Assembly: GCF_039908635.1 (NCBI RefSeq)
Contig: NZ_CP150918.1
Coordinates: 4,356,001 to 4,420,000, forward strand
DNA length: 64,000 bases
Origin: Pseudomonas purpurea
GTDB lineage: Bacteria; Pseudomonadota; Gammaproteobacteria; Pseudomonadales; Pseudomonadaceae
Direction: 5' to 3'
Of this stretch, positions 42,346 through 53,098 are shown in pieces. Under the pieces are notes generated by a model. That model saw only the letters and a list, made by a program, of their open reading frames with translations, had not been told where the DNA came from and made no database searches. How positions within the stretch are numbered: the first letter of the stretch is position 1; each line of letters begins with the position of its first letter. The position numbers were made by a program, and so were the translations under genes.

Positions 42346-42678
42346 TTACGAGGCGCAGGCGCCCTCTTTCAAGCTGTGCACGACGCAGACAACACGCACC
42401 AGGCCACTGAAGTTCTTCACGCCGCCGTGGCGCAAATGGACCTCTCGGTCAACATAGGAGAGCAAGGCGCTGACCGAGCAGCAATTGACCCTGGCCATGT
42501 CGCCGAGAATGTCCCAATAGACTTGCTCAAGCCTGAGGCACGTGGCAAAACCATTCAAGCGCACCGACCTGGACAATGGCCGAGCCAGGCCCATGTCGAA
42601 CTCCCTGACAAACGGATCTACCTTTATATCGTGAAATCGGGCGACATCCTTCGCCCCCCTGCTTACTTCCTGAATCAT
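42346..42678 (-). CDS. Ribbon-helix-helix (RHH_4-like) domain protein
   Basis: A 110-residue protein. Residues about 33-100 read RSVRLNGFATCLRLEQVYWDILGDMARVNCCSVSALLSYVDRE and NFSGLVRVVCVVH, the pattern of the RHH_4 family: a short strand followed by two helices and a conserved L-R-V end. The start at 42678 has an excellent AAAGGAG. It would be a DNA-binding regulator; the target is unknown. Monocistronic, in a gene-poor, AT-richer stretch. Confidence 0.72.
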   Translation of the reverse strand: MIQEVSRGAKDVARFHDIKVDPFVREFDMGLARPLSRSVRLNGFATCLRLEQVYWDILGDMARVNCCSVSALLSYVDREVHLRHGGVKNFSGLVRVVCVVHSLKEGACAS

Positions 42679-43071
42679 CCCGTTGACACTCCTTTGCCAT
42701 ACTTGCTTTCAATAAGAGCAACAATCTGTCTCCATATAAAAGCGTAACCAGATAGTTATATCCAGATGACTTTATGACCATCAACGTAGGACAAGCCAAC
42801 AACAGCGGGACGACCCTTTGCGCCGTCCTACACTTCCATTGTTTTTTGCATAACGTTATTACGAATTGGGTTGTGCAGTATTTAATAATCAGTTTGCCAT
42901 CAAGACAAATGGCAACTTTCAGGCGCTGGCAATATGCCAGACCACCCAGACACACAAGAGAAGACGCGGATCAATGACTGTAAATAGCAGCGAGAGTTCA
43001 ATCCCCCCCTCGCCTGCCCTTGCAGAGCGGGGCGTGGGCGGCACCCCCAGGGCGCCACCCGCGTGATGGCG
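42679..43071. other. AT-rich intergenic region upstream of the RHH gene
   Basis: No gene that I can support in 393 bases; short frames here have no ribosome-binding site or family resemblance. The composition is clearly more AT-rich than the neighbours, especially 42700-42960. It should hold the promoter of the RHH gene and the 3' end of the dps transcript. Confidence 0.6.
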
Positions 43072-43545
43072 TTACTGGTTATCCAACAGCGAGCGCAACA
43101 TCCATGCCGTTTTCTCATGAACTTGCATACGTTGAGTCAACAGATCGGCAGTGGGCTCGTCACTGACTTTATCGAGCAATGGAAAGATCCCTCGCGCGGT
43201 CCGCACTACAGCCTCTTGCCCCTGAACCAGTTGTTTGATCATATCCTCGGCACTGGGCACACCTTCCTCTTCCTTGATAGAAGAAAGTCTGGCGTAGATC
43301 GAGTAGGCACCCGGCGCAGGAAACCCCAGCGCACGAATCCGCTCGGCAATCAAATCGACTGCCAGCGCCAACTCGTTATATTGCTCTTCAAACATCAGGT
43401 GCAGCGTCCTGAACATCGGACCTGTCACGTTCCAGTGAAAGTTATGCGTTTTCAGATACAGCACATACGTGTCCGACAGCAGGCGCGAAAGTCCGTCGAC
43501 AATGGACTTGCGATCCTCTTCACTGATACCGATATCAATTGCCAT
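43072..43545 (-). CDS. dps: Dps family ferritin-like protein
   Basis: A 157-residue mini-ferritin. The ferroxidase-site segments are [42 protein letters not shown]. The start [15 protein letters not shown] at 43545 follows a perfect AGGAGG; a longer upstream frame is rejected. It likely protects DNA and stores iron under stress. In PAO1 the homologue PA0962 has the same neighbours. Confidence 0.94.
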   Translation of the reverse strand: MAIDIGISEEDRKSIVDGLSRLLSDTYVLYLKTHNFHWNVTGPMFRTLHLMFEEQYNELALAVDLIAERIRALGFPAPGAYSIYARLSSIKEEEGVPSAEDMIKQLVQGQEAVVRTARGIFPLLDKVSDEPTADLLTQRMQVHEKTAWMLRSLLDNQ

Positions 43546-43979
43546 GTTTACCTCCTTGATACGATGGAATTCATCTCTCAGGTGCAGGACCACTCTAGCA
43601 AGGCCCGGCGCACCTGACAGCCTTCCCTCCCCCACCTGCCTGCGACAAATGCGCCACCGCCCGGCATCACCGCCCAACCCCCTACCCGCCCGTCCTGAAA
43701 ACGTCAAAATCGCCAGAAAACCCGCCTTGATCGTCTAGACCAAGGCTTTGCAGCGACGCTCACATCAGACGCCGGCGTGGTAACGCATCAGCCCCCATCA
43801 GCTGATTTGAGAAGCCACAGGCTTTGCTGTTAAATAGGCAGTGTGTCGCTGTCGCCTATTTTCTGCGGCGCAGCGCATAGGCTGATACCCGGTACGTGCC
43901 CAACGCCTCCCATTGTTCAGAAGCGAACCGTACCCCGTCAGCTCTTCCTTGCGATCCGTCTTAACGTGAGTTAATCAAA
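43546..43979. other. Divergent intergenic region between dps and the membrane/CSD gene
   Basis: 434 bases with no supported gene. It must hold both promoters; I saw no clear operator or hairpin with a T-run. Confidence 0.5.
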
Positions 43980-44582
43980 ATGTTGAAAATCGTCCACCTG
44001 CTAATGGGCGCAGCTGCCCTGCTGCTGTCCTTCATCCCTAGCCTGCGCTCCGAAGCCGTTATTTACCTGCAACAACCTGACGCGCTGTACCTGGCGTTCT
44101 TCGGCCTGCTCAACCTGACCCTCGCTCCGGTTATCCCTTACTGGAACAAAGGCCCTCGTCATCAACTGCAAAACCTGGTCAGCGCCCTGCTGGTGCTGGC
44201 GGTTGTCCTGCAAACCCTGACATTGCTTGCGCCAATGCCAGAGATAGGCGGCCAACCGGCTGTTCTGCTGAGCCTCATCGTTGCCCTGACAGCCGTTCTT
44301 CTGCACCTGGCCGTCAGCTTCTACAAATCGTCACCTGCTGCTGCTCCACAAAACTACGACATGACCAACCGCGATACCGGCACCGTCAAGTGGTTCAACA
44401 CCTCTAAAGGTTTCGGTTTCATTTCCCGCGACTCCGGCGATGATATTTTCGTGCACTTCCGGGCAATCCGGGGCGAAGGGCACCGCGTTCTGGTCGAAGG
44501 CCAGCGCGTGGAGTTCTCGGTCATGAATCGCGACAAAGGCCTGCAAGCCGAAGACGTGATCGCGGCCCTGCCGCGCCGCTGA
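43980..44582 (+). CDS. Membrane protein with C-terminal cold-shock domain
   Basis: A 200-residue two-part protein. Residues 1-115 form about four membrane helices ([72 protein letters not shown]); residues about 130-200 are a complete cold-shock domain with RNP1 KGFGFIS and RNP2 IFVHFRAI. A membrane-anchored RNA-binding protein is the plain reading. A homologue (PA0961) stands at the same place in PAO1, next to dps. An internal ATG at about residue 127 could start a free CSD. Confidence 0.9.
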   Translation: MLKIVHLLMGAAALLLSFIPSLRSEAVIYLQQPDALYLAFFGLLNLTLAPVIPYWNKGPRHQLQNLVSALLVLAVVLQTLTLLAPMPEIGGQPAVLLSLIVALTAVLLHLAVSFYKSSPAAAPQNYDMTNRDTGTVKWFNTSKGFGFISRDSGDDIFVHFRAIRGEGHRVLVEGQRVEFSVMNRDKGLQAEDVIAALPRR

Positions 44583-44591
44583 TTCAGGTCG

Positions 44592-44632
44592 CAAAAAAAC
44601 CGCGATGCAGCCTGGCTGCTCGCGGTTTTTTA
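44592..44632 (+). terminator. Bidirectional terminator between the CSD gene and slyX
   Basis: AAAAACCGCGATGCAGC pairs with GCTGCTCGCGGTTTTT, with A- and T-runs on both sides, serving both convergent genes. Confidence 0.85.
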
Positions 44633-44663
44633 TTGCCTGCACATTGGCTAAACGCCAATGGCA

Positions 44664-44870
44664 TCAGTAATGCGGTGGTGGAGCTTCTTCTTCGAACGAT
44701 TCGAACTGCCCGACCATTTCTTCCTGACGCTTGAGCAGTGCCGCCATTTGCAGCTGCAAACGCTCGACAACGCGCTGTTGTGTCACCAACACATCATTCA
44801 GCGCCTGGATGGTGTCATCCTGAAACGCCAATCGGCTTTCCAGCTCCATGACTCGCTCTTCAAGGCTCAT
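44664..44870 (-). CDS. slyX: SlyX family protein
   Basis: A 68-residue coiled-coil protein, [42 protein letters not shown], ending in the family's PPPHY tail. Function unknown. It starts 3 bases after the HIT gene stop, so they form a pair. Confidence 0.93.
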   Translation of the reverse strand: MSLEERVMELESRLAFQDDTIQALNDVLVTQQRVVERLQLQMAALLKRQEEMVGQFESFEEEAPPPHY

Positions 44871-44873
44871 GTT

Positions 44874-45308
44874 TCAGCCCTCCAGAAAGTTGAAATCGGC
44901 GGTCAACACCAAACGCAACCGCTCGCGGATCACCGCCACCTGCTCACCCGTATAGGGTTGCGCCGGGAGTTTGCCCCAGACCGGCGCCGGCCATGCCGCA
45001 TCGTCGCGTTTGCGCACAATCACATGCATGTGCAGTTGGCTCACCACATTGCCCAAGGTCGCGACGTTCAGCTTGTCGGCGTCGAACGAGTCCTTGAGCA
45101 TTTCGGCCAGGGCCGTGGTTTCCTGCCACAACTGCTGCTGATCAGCCGCATCGAGTTGAAACAGTTCGCTGATGTCCTCACGACGAGGCACCAGGATGAA
45201 CCAGGGATAGTTCGAATCGTTGGACAACAGCAACCGGCACAAGGGGAAGTCCCCGATCGGCAACGTGTCTTGTTGAAGCCGTGGATCTAAAGCGAACACC
45301 GCGCACAC
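44874..45308 (-). CDS. HIT domain protein
   Basis: A 144-residue histidine-triad nucleotide hydrolase relative. The signature reads SQLHMHVIVRKRDD: the first of the three His is Gln, as in a common subfamily with an SQLHxHVI motif, while the last two His are kept. Substrate unknown. It lies upstream of slyX. Confidence 0.9.
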   Translation of the reverse strand: MCAVFALDPRLQQDTLPIGDFPLCRLLLSNDSNYPWFILVPRREDISELFQLDAADQQQLWQETTALAEMLKDSFDADKLNVATLGNVVSQLHMHVIVRKRDDAAWPAPVWGKLPAQPYTGEQVAVIRERLRLVLTADFNFLEG

Positions 45309-46220
45309 TCCCGTTCAGCTCATCAGAATTCAGCTTAGCGTCCAGCCAGCGCGGCTGCCCGCCAAACGACAGGCGCGCAGCATACCTGCGAATGCCTGTG
45401 CATTCACGGCTAACGGCCTCGCCAGAACCGACGACAACACGCGCAAGGCAACGCAATACGCTTGCACGCCCCTCACTGGAACGTTTCTGAACTCATTGCA
45501 CCGAGGCGAAACCAACAACACAAACCCCGCCACACAGTGACCACACCCATTGATTCGTCTGGCATAGCGTCGTGGGAATCCGTCGGCCTCGCACAATCTT
45601 GCAAAATTTTTGCACCAAAACCGCACATCGCGTCTACGCTCAATGCGTCAGGCATCCGCCAAGTACTCACTTTTCAGGGTGGACCGGTAACGTTTTGAAT
45701 TATTTGACCGATTATCCAAACGGCAACACCAGGAAAATCCTGGCGTCAAGCTCAAACCAGACCACCGCGAAGTACCCGGTTTTACGAGGCCTTTACAGTT
45801 TTATCCGGTGAACATGAAAAAAACGTCAAGAATTTATTACTTTGTGCACGCTCTTTGCATTCATACACACATGCCCTGAAGAAAACGTCGCTGGAAGCGA
45901 ACGCCTTCAGGCAAAAAAACAGAGGCAGGGTTGCCCGACGGAGATCGAGTGCTGGGACAGGGAAACTTTTTTATCAATGCTCAAGCCTTGAAAAACAGTA
46001 CTTAAGTTGTCAGCCCGTATTGCACCGGATTGTGGATTTGCGACCTGAATCAAGCAAATTGCGACAGGGCCGTAAAGAAGCTGAAAGGATAGATAGGCAA
46101 GTATCGCCAACATTGTCAGCGTGATATAAGTTTGCGCCGACACAAAAAGAAAGAGCCGCCCAGATAATAAATCAGGTGGGACGGCAGTACTCTTCCTAAA
46201 AACCAAAGGAGCAAATCACG
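45309..46220. other. Long non-coding region upstream of the OprD-type porin
   Basis: 912 bases without a supported gene; the small frames present have no homology or ribosome-binding sites. It is AT-richer than its surroundings after about 45600 and probably holds the porin promoter and a long leader. A GACACAAAAAGAAAGAGCC stretch before the porin start is purine-rich and might be an Hfq/Crc target. Confidence 0.5.
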
Positions 46221-47561
46221 ATGCGCGTGATGAAGTGGAGCATGATCGCACTGGCTGTTTCAGCAGGCACCTCGCAGTTCGCAATCGCGTCCTCCCAGGA
46301 CGACGCCAAGGGCTTTATCGAAGATAGCAGCCTGAAAGCCAAGACTCGCCTTGAGTACATGAACCGTGACTTCAAGAACGGTGCAGGTAACCATCAGCGC
46401 GCTGACGGTACTTTCAAGAGCGGCTACCGTCAGGACACCGGTCTCAGCGAACTGCTTAACTACGAATCCGGCTTCACTCAAGGGACAGTAGGTTTCGGTC
46501 TTGATGCTTTCGCCATGGGCGTCATCAAACTGGACGGCGGCGCTGGTCGTTCGGGCAACGGCCTGGCTGCCAACAACAGCCGCGGCGAACCTGAAGACAC
46601 TTCGTCGGCAGTAGGCGGCGCAGTCAAGTTCCGCGTTTCCGACACTGTGCTGAAGTACGGTAACCAGTTCGTTGCCAGCCCGGTCTTCTCGACAGACGAC
46701 AGCCGTCTGCTGCCAGAAGTCGCTACCGGCACCTTGATTACCAGCAAGGAAATCAAAGGCCTGGAGCTGAGTGCAGGTCGCTTCACCGCCATGCGCTCCC
46801 AGACCGGTCAGTACAATGACAGCATCAACGGTCGCGACGGCAGCACTGGCCGCAAGAACCAGGGTCTGACCTCCGCGAACATCGCTGGCGCGACCTATCA
46901 GTTCACCGACAACCTGGTGGGCGGTGTTGCTGCTTCCGATGTTGAAGACCACTTCAAGAAGCAATACATCAACCTGAACTACACCATTCCGGTTACCCAA
47001 GGTCAGGCACTGAACTTCGACCTGAACGCGTACAAAAGTGAAGATGACGGCCAGAAGCGTTCCGGCATCATCGACAACAAGGTATGGAGCCTCGCGGCAG
47101 CCTATTCCATCGACGCGCACAAGTTCACCCTTGCTTACCAGCAGTCGAGCGGCAAGACCGGTTACGTCTACGGCGTAGACGGCGGCGGTACTGTGTTCCT
47201 GGCCAACTCCGTGCAAATCTCCGACTTCGTCGGCGAAGACGAGAAGTCCTGGCAGGCTCGCTACGACCTGAACATGGCTTCCTTCGGCGTGCCAGGCCTG
47301 AGCTTCATGACTCGCTACGTCCGAGGCGACAACGTGAACACTCACGTTGATGGTGCTCGCACCGGTGCTTCTGCTGGCGAAGGCAAGGAACACGAATTCG
47401 ACTTCGAAGCCAAGTACGTGGTCCAGGAAGGCCCGGCCAAGGATCTGTCCCTGCGCCTGCGTAACGCGATCTACCGTTCGACCAGCAACTACTCCGCCTC
47501 GAACTACAACGACCTGAACGACACCCGTCTGATCGTCGAGTACCCACTGAACATCTTGTAA
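46221..47561 (+). CDS. OprD family outer-membrane porin
   Basis: A 446-residue beta-barrel porin. A signal peptide (about 1-24, MKWSMIALAVSAGTSQFAIAS) precedes FIEDSSLKAKTRLEYMNRDFKNG and the OprD-type SGFTQGTVGFGLDAFAMGVIKLDGG segment; the end YNDLNDTRLIVEYPLNIL closes the barrel. OprD channels take up basic amino acids, small peptides or carboxylates; substrate not readable. AAAGGAG precedes the ATG. In PAO1 oprD itself occupies the equivalent place. Confidence 0.95.
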   Translation: MRVMKWSMIALAVSAGTSQFAIASSQDDAKGFIEDSSLKAKTRLEYMNRDFKNGAGNHQRADGTFKSGYRQDTGLSELLNYESGFTQGTVGFGLDAFAMGVIKLDGGAGRSGNGLAANNSRGEPEDTSSAVGGAVKFRVSDTVLKYGNQFVASPVFSTDDSRLLPEVATGTLITSKEIKGLELSAGRFTAMRSQTGQYNDSINGRDGSTGRKNQGLTSANIAGATYQFTDNLVGGVAASDVEDHFKKQYINLNYTIPVTQGQALNFDLNAYKSEDDGQKRSGIIDNKVWSLAAAYSIDAHKFTLAYQQSSGKTGYVYGVDGGGTVFLANSVQISDFVGEDEKSWQARYDLNMASFGVPGLSFMTRYVRGDNVNTHVDGARTGASAGEGKEHEFDFEAKYVVQEGPAKDLSLRLRNAIYRSTSNYSASNYNDLNDTRLIVEYPLNIL

Positions 47562-47602
47562 TTGTTCAGTCGTTCGATAGCGTCATAGAACTGCGCTCCA
47601 AC

Positions 47603-47642
47603 AAAAAGCCGCTCACCTTATTCAGGTGAGCGGCTTTTTTGT
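47603..47642 (+). terminator. Rho-independent terminator after the porin gene
   Basis: AAAAAGCCGCTCACCT and AGGTGAGCGGCTTTTTT form a perfect stem with a short TATTC loop and T-run. Confidence 0.95.
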
Positions 47643-47836
47643 TTCAGCGGTATGACGGCTGCCTTCAAGTTAATTGATAGCACGCTAACAACATACGCAC
47701 TTCATGCTCGACAGTGGCCGATACCCTGCACAAACGTGATCAATACACAGGGAAGAGTAAACACCCAAGAGGCTTATCGCCCCTTGAGTTCACCGCCGAT
47801 ACTTGACCGAACAGCCAAGTAATGGAAACAACACCG

Positions 47837-48676
47837 TCAGGCCGTTGCTTCCTGAACTACGCGAATAACCCGCTGCGGAAACGGAATATCAATACCCGCT
47901 GCTTTCAAACGGTCGCGGGAATGTTCATTGAACTGGAACATCACGTCCCAATAATCCGCCGTCTTCACCCACACTCGCAGGGAAAGGGTGATCGAACTGT
48001 CGCCCAGCATCGAAACCACCGCCACCGGTGCAGGATCGGTCAGAACGCGCTCATCCTTGGCCAGGTCCAGCAGCACTTCACGGGCCTTCTGCAGATCGGC
48101 CTCGTAGTTCACGCCCACATCGAACACCACCTTACGGGTCGGCTGACGGTTGTGGTTGGTGATAATGCCGTTGGACAGATTGCCGTTGGGCACGATGACC
48201 GTCTTGTTGTCACCGGTGCGCAGCAAGGTATGGAAGATCTGGATGCTATCGACCGTACCGGTGATGCCCTGCGCTTCGATCACGTCGCCAATGCGGAACG
48301 GACGAAACAGCAAAATCAGCACGCCACCGGCAAAGTTCGCCAGGCTGCCTTGCAAGGCCAGGCCGATGGCCAGGCCGGCGGCACCAATCGCGGCCACGAA
48401 CGACGTGGTTTCGACACCGATCATCGAGGCCACGCTGACAATCAGCAGGACCTTGAGAATGATGTTCGCCAGGCTGCTGATAAACCCTTGCAACGCTTGG
48501 TCGGCGTTACGCAGGGCCAGCAGTTTGCCAACCTTGTGAGTCAGCTTGTTGATCAGCCACCAGCCAATGGCCAGGGTGAGGACTGCCAGCAGCACACGGC
48601 TGCCGTATTCCATGATCATTGGAATCCACGCCTGGGACGCCTTGACCAGGTTATCTACTTCAGCATTCAAATCCAT
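47837..48676 (-). CDS. mscS: Small-conductance mechanosensitive channel MscS
   Basis: A 279-residue channel: three N-terminal membrane helices including the pore helix (TTSFVAAIGAAGLAIGLALQGSLANFAGGVLILLFRPFRIGD), then a beta domain (about 130-175) and the C-terminal cage domain. It releases solutes on hypo-osmotic shock. Length and layout match E. coli-type MscS. Confidence 0.95.
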   Translation of the reverse strand: MDLNAEVDNLVKASQAWIPMIMEYGSRVLLAVLTLAIGWWLINKLTHKVGKLLALRNADQALQGFISSLANIILKVLLIVSVASMIGVETTSFVAAIGAAGLAIGLALQGSLANFAGGVLILLFRPFRIGDVIEAQGITGTVDSIQIFHTLLRTGDNKTVIVPNGNLSNGIITNHNRQPTRKVVFDVGVNYEADLQKAREVLLDLAKDERVLTDPAPVAVVSMLGDSSITLSLRVWVKTADYWDVMFQFNEHSRDRLKAAGIDIPFPQRVIRVVQEATA

Positions 48677-48809
48677 TCCACTCTCCTGATTCCGGGTACC
48701 CGGCTTGTAAAAACTGAACGGCAGAAAGACCGGGCCGGTGGGGCTCGCTCATTTCTGCCGTTGCTTGGGCCTGGGACGTCAATAATGCCCACAGGTTCCC
48801 TCAGACCGA

Positions 48810-50356
<1,547 letters not shown>

Positions 50357-50401
50357 GCAGCGGCTACGCTGCCTGCCTGTTCCTTTTTAGCGACGACCCC
50401 G

Positions 50402-52438
50402 ATGCCATTGCGCCAGCGCCTTGAAAACCTGCCGGTCGGCCAGAAACTGCTGGCTGCCCTGCTGGTGCTGTTGACCACCGTACTGCTGGTGGCCAACCTG
50501 ACCTTTATCAGCGCCGCGTATTGGATCTCCCAGGAAAGCATGGCCCCGCAGGCCCTGCAAACCATCGGCCGACTGGTGACCAACCCGGCCATTGCCGCTC
50601 AGGCACTTGACTCGCCACAAACGGCTCAAAGGCTGCTGGATGAACTCAACACCTATTCCCCCCTGCGCGCCGCTGCCCTGTACGACGGCAAAGGCGTGCG
50701 GCTGGCCCAGGTGCAGCATGGCGACAAACTGCAACTGCCCGAGCGCTACCGACACATTGAAGCCTGGCAAGCCACCGAGTTTCGCAGCAATCAACTGATC
50801 ACCCTGCCCCGCCCCGGCGAAGAGCCCGGCCATCTGTTACTGGTGGCCAGCAGCGAATTGCCGATGGCGTTCTACACCGGCACCCTGACCGCCAGCCTGG
50901 GCATCCTGATTTTCAGCGTGTTGTTGTGGCTGGTGATTGCCCGGCAGATCAAACGCCTGATCACCCGACCGATCCATGAACTTGAAGAGCTGTCGCGCCA
51001 GGTCACCCGCGAAGAAAACTACTCATTACGCGCATCACGCGGCAACTACGACGAAATCGGCAGCCTTGCCGAGGCCTTCAACACCATGCTCTCGCGCATA
51101 GAAGCCCGCGAACAGCAACTCAAACGTGCACGGGACGACTCCCAGGCCGCCTACGATCAGGCTCAGGGGTTGGCGGAAGAAACCCGTCACACCAACCGGA
51201 AACTGGAGCTGGAAGTCCAGGTTCGCAGCAAGATCGAGAAAAAACTCACCGGTTTTCAGAACTACCTGAACAGCATCATCGACTCCATGCCGTCCGCCTT
51301 GATCGCCCTCGACGAACAGCTCTACGTCACTCAGTGGAACCAGGAAGCCAGTGCGCTTTCCGGTACGCGTCTGGACGAAGCCCTGAACCAGCCGATCTTC
51401 CTGGCGTTCGAACCACTCAAACCCTTTTTGCCGCAGCTCAAGGAAACCGTCGAGCAACACACGGTCGCCAAGATCGAGCGCGTGACCTGGGTCAAGGACG
51501 ACGAAGCCAAACACTACGCGCTGACGTTTTACCCGTTGATGGGCGGTGCCGGACGGGGCGTGGTGATCCGGATCGACGACATCACCCAGCGCCTGTCCCT
51601 GGAAGAAATGATGGTGCAGTCGGAGAAAATGCTCTCGGTGGGCGGTCTCGCGGCCGGCATGGCCCATGAGATCAACAACCCGCTGGGGGCGATTCTGCAT
51701 AACGTGCAGAACATCCGCCGTCGACTCTCCAGCGAGCTGCCCAAGAACCTCGAAGCCGCGGAGCAGGCCGGTATCGAGCTCGATAGCGTCAACCGCTACC
51801 TGCAAAGCCGTGAAGTTCCGCAACTGCTCGACGGCATTCAACAGGCCGGCGGGCGAGCGGCGAAGATCGTCACCCACATGTTGAGTTTCAGTCGCCGCAG
51901 CAACCGGCAGATGGCACCGTGCGACCTGCCGGCACTGATCGATCAAGCGGTGGAAATCGCTGGTAACGACTTCGACCTGATCGTCGGCTTCGACTTCAAG
52001 GGCCAGGCGATTGTGCGGCAATTCGATCCGCAACTGGGCCCCGTGCCCGGCACGGCCAACGAACTGGAACAAGTGCTGCTCAACCTGCTGAAAAACGCCG
52101 CGCAGGCAATCCACCAGCGCGAGGACGACAGCGAACCCGGACGCATCATTCTGCGCACAAGACTGAATCCGCCATGGGCGGAAATCCAGGTGGAAGACAA
52201 CGGCGTGGGCATGAGTGAACACGTGCGCAAACGCACCTTCGAACCCTTCTTCACCACCAAGGAAATCGGCCAGGGCACCGGCCTTGGGTTGTCGGTTTCC
52301 TATTTCATCATCACCAACAACCACAAGGGGCAGATGGAAGTGCAGTCGACGCTGGGCCAAGGCACTTGCTTCACGCTGCGCCTGCCACTGGCGAGCACCC
52401 CGCTCGCCCCTCAAGAACTCAATCTACTGGAGAGCTAA
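50402..52438 (+). CDS. Membrane sensor histidine kinase (HAMP-PAS)
   Basis: A 678-residue kinase: a first membrane helix (about 15-38), a periplasmic sensor of about 115 residues (CHASE8-like by position and length, not proven), second helix (about 160-182), HAMP, coiled coil, PAS (about 290-400), phosphoacceptor domain with GMAHEINNPLGAILHN and a HATPase domain (NLLKNAAQAI, DNGVGM, FTTKEIGQGTGLGLSVSY). No response regulator is adjacent, so the partner is elsewhere. The stop is just before the PduO gene, suggesting an operon. PAO1 PA4398 appears equivalent. Confidence 0.93.
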   Translation: MPLRQRLENLPVGQKLLAALLVLLTTVLLVANLTFISAAYWISQESMAPQALQTIGRLVTNPAIAAQALDSPQTAQRLLDELNTYSPLRAAALYDGKGVRLAQVQHGDKLQLPERYRHIEAWQATEFRSNQLITLPRPGEEPGHLLLVASSELPMAFYTGTLTASLGILIFSVLLWLVIARQIKRLITRPIHELEELSRQVTREENYSLRASRGNYDEIGSLAEAFNTMLSRIEAREQQLKRARDDSQAAYDQAQGLAEETRHTNRKLELEVQVRSKIEKKLTGFQNYLNSIIDSMPSALIALDEQLYVTQWNQEASALSGTRLDEALNQPIFLAFEPLKPFLPQLKETVEQHTVAKIERVTWVKDDEAKHYALTFYPLMGGAGRGVVIRIDDITQRLSLEEMMVQSEKMLSVGGLAAGMAHEINNPLGAILHNVQNIRRRLSSELPKNLEAAEQAGIELDSVNRYLQSREVPQLLDGIQQAGGRAAKIVTHMLSFSRRSNRQMAPCDLPALIDQAVEIAGNDFDLIVGFDFKGQAIVRQFDPQLGPVPGTANELEQVLLNLLKNAAQAIHQREDDSEPGRIILRTRLNPPWAEIQVEDNGVGMSEHVRKRTFEPFFTTKEIGQGTGLGLSVSYFIITNNHKGQMEVQSTLGQGTCFTLRLPLASTPLAPQELNLLES

Positions 52439-52440
52439 GC

Positions 52441-53022
52441 ATGGGTTTTCGCTTGTCGAAGATTTACACCCGCACCGGGGACAAGGGCGAAACCGGGCTG
52501 GGCGACGGTCGCCGCGTACCCAAGGACCATCCTCGGGTAGAAGCCATTGGCGAGGTCGATACGCTCAACAGTCAACTGGGTTTGCTGTTGGCCGGGCTGG
52601 CGGAACAGCGCCCTGTGCATCCGGGCCTGGCCGAAGTGATCGAGGTGCTTGAACCTTGCCAACACCGGTTGTTCGACCTGGGCGGCGAACTGGCGATGCC
52701 GGTGTATCAGGCATTGAACGGGGCCGAAGTCGAACGGCTGGAAGCGGCGATTGATGTGTGGAACGAAGAACTGGGGCCACTGGAAAACTTCATTTTGCCT
52801 GGCGGCTCGGCCCTGATTGCCCAAGCTCATGTCTGCCGCAGCCTGGCCCGCAGCGCCGAGCGGCGTTGCCAGCATTTGAACGCGGTTGAACCGTTGGCCG
52901 GGGTTGGCCTGGCATACATCAATCGGTTGTCGGATTTGCTGTTCGTGGCGGCGCGGCTGATTGCCAAGCGCCAGGGGATTGCGGAGATTTTGTGGCAGGC
53001 CGCCGCCAAACCGGGCGTTTAA
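52441..53022 (+). CDS. Cob(I)yrinic acid a,c-diamide adenosyltransferase (PduO type)
   Basis: A 193-residue ATP:corrinoid adenosyltransferase that makes adenosylcobalamin. The signature KIYTRTGDKGETGLGDGRRVPKDHPRVEAIGEVDTLNSQLG, then FILPGGSALIAQAHVCRSLARSAERR and INRLSDLLFVAARL, is complete. It follows the kinase by two bases, within one transcript. Confidence 0.94.
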   Translation: MGFRLSKIYTRTGDKGETGLGDGRRVPKDHPRVEAIGEVDTLNSQLGLLLAGLAEQRPVHPGLAEVIEVLEPCQHRLFDLGGELAMPVYQALNGAEVERLEAAIDVWNEELGPLENFILPGGSALIAQAHVCRSLARSAERRCQHLNAVEPLAGVGLAYINRLSDLLFVAARLIAKRQGIAEILWQAAAKPGV

Positions 53023-53048
53023 TCCGAGAGGAAGTTGTCGCCTGTCAG

Positions 53049-53080
53049 GCCGTCATCGCGAGCTTGCTCGCGATGACGGC
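53049..53080. repeat. Perfect 15-base-pair hairpin between convergent genes
   Basis: GCCGTCATCGCGAGC, TT, GCTCGCGATGACGGC: a perfect palindrome with a two-base loop. It contains the REP core (CGCGAGC) but no GTGGGAG arm and has no T-run. It may end both transcripts or be a REP relic. Confidence 0.8.
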
Positions 53081-53098
53081 AGTAGCAGCAACGCAGGC

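Noticed and set aside
42774..42977. Small plus-strand frame (67 codons) in the AT-rich region before dps
   Set aside because: No ribosome-binding site, low-complexity translation and no family resemblance.
45572..45811. Small plus-strand frame (79 codons) upstream of the porin
   Set aside because: No ribosome-binding site or recognisable protein; composition like non-coding DNA.
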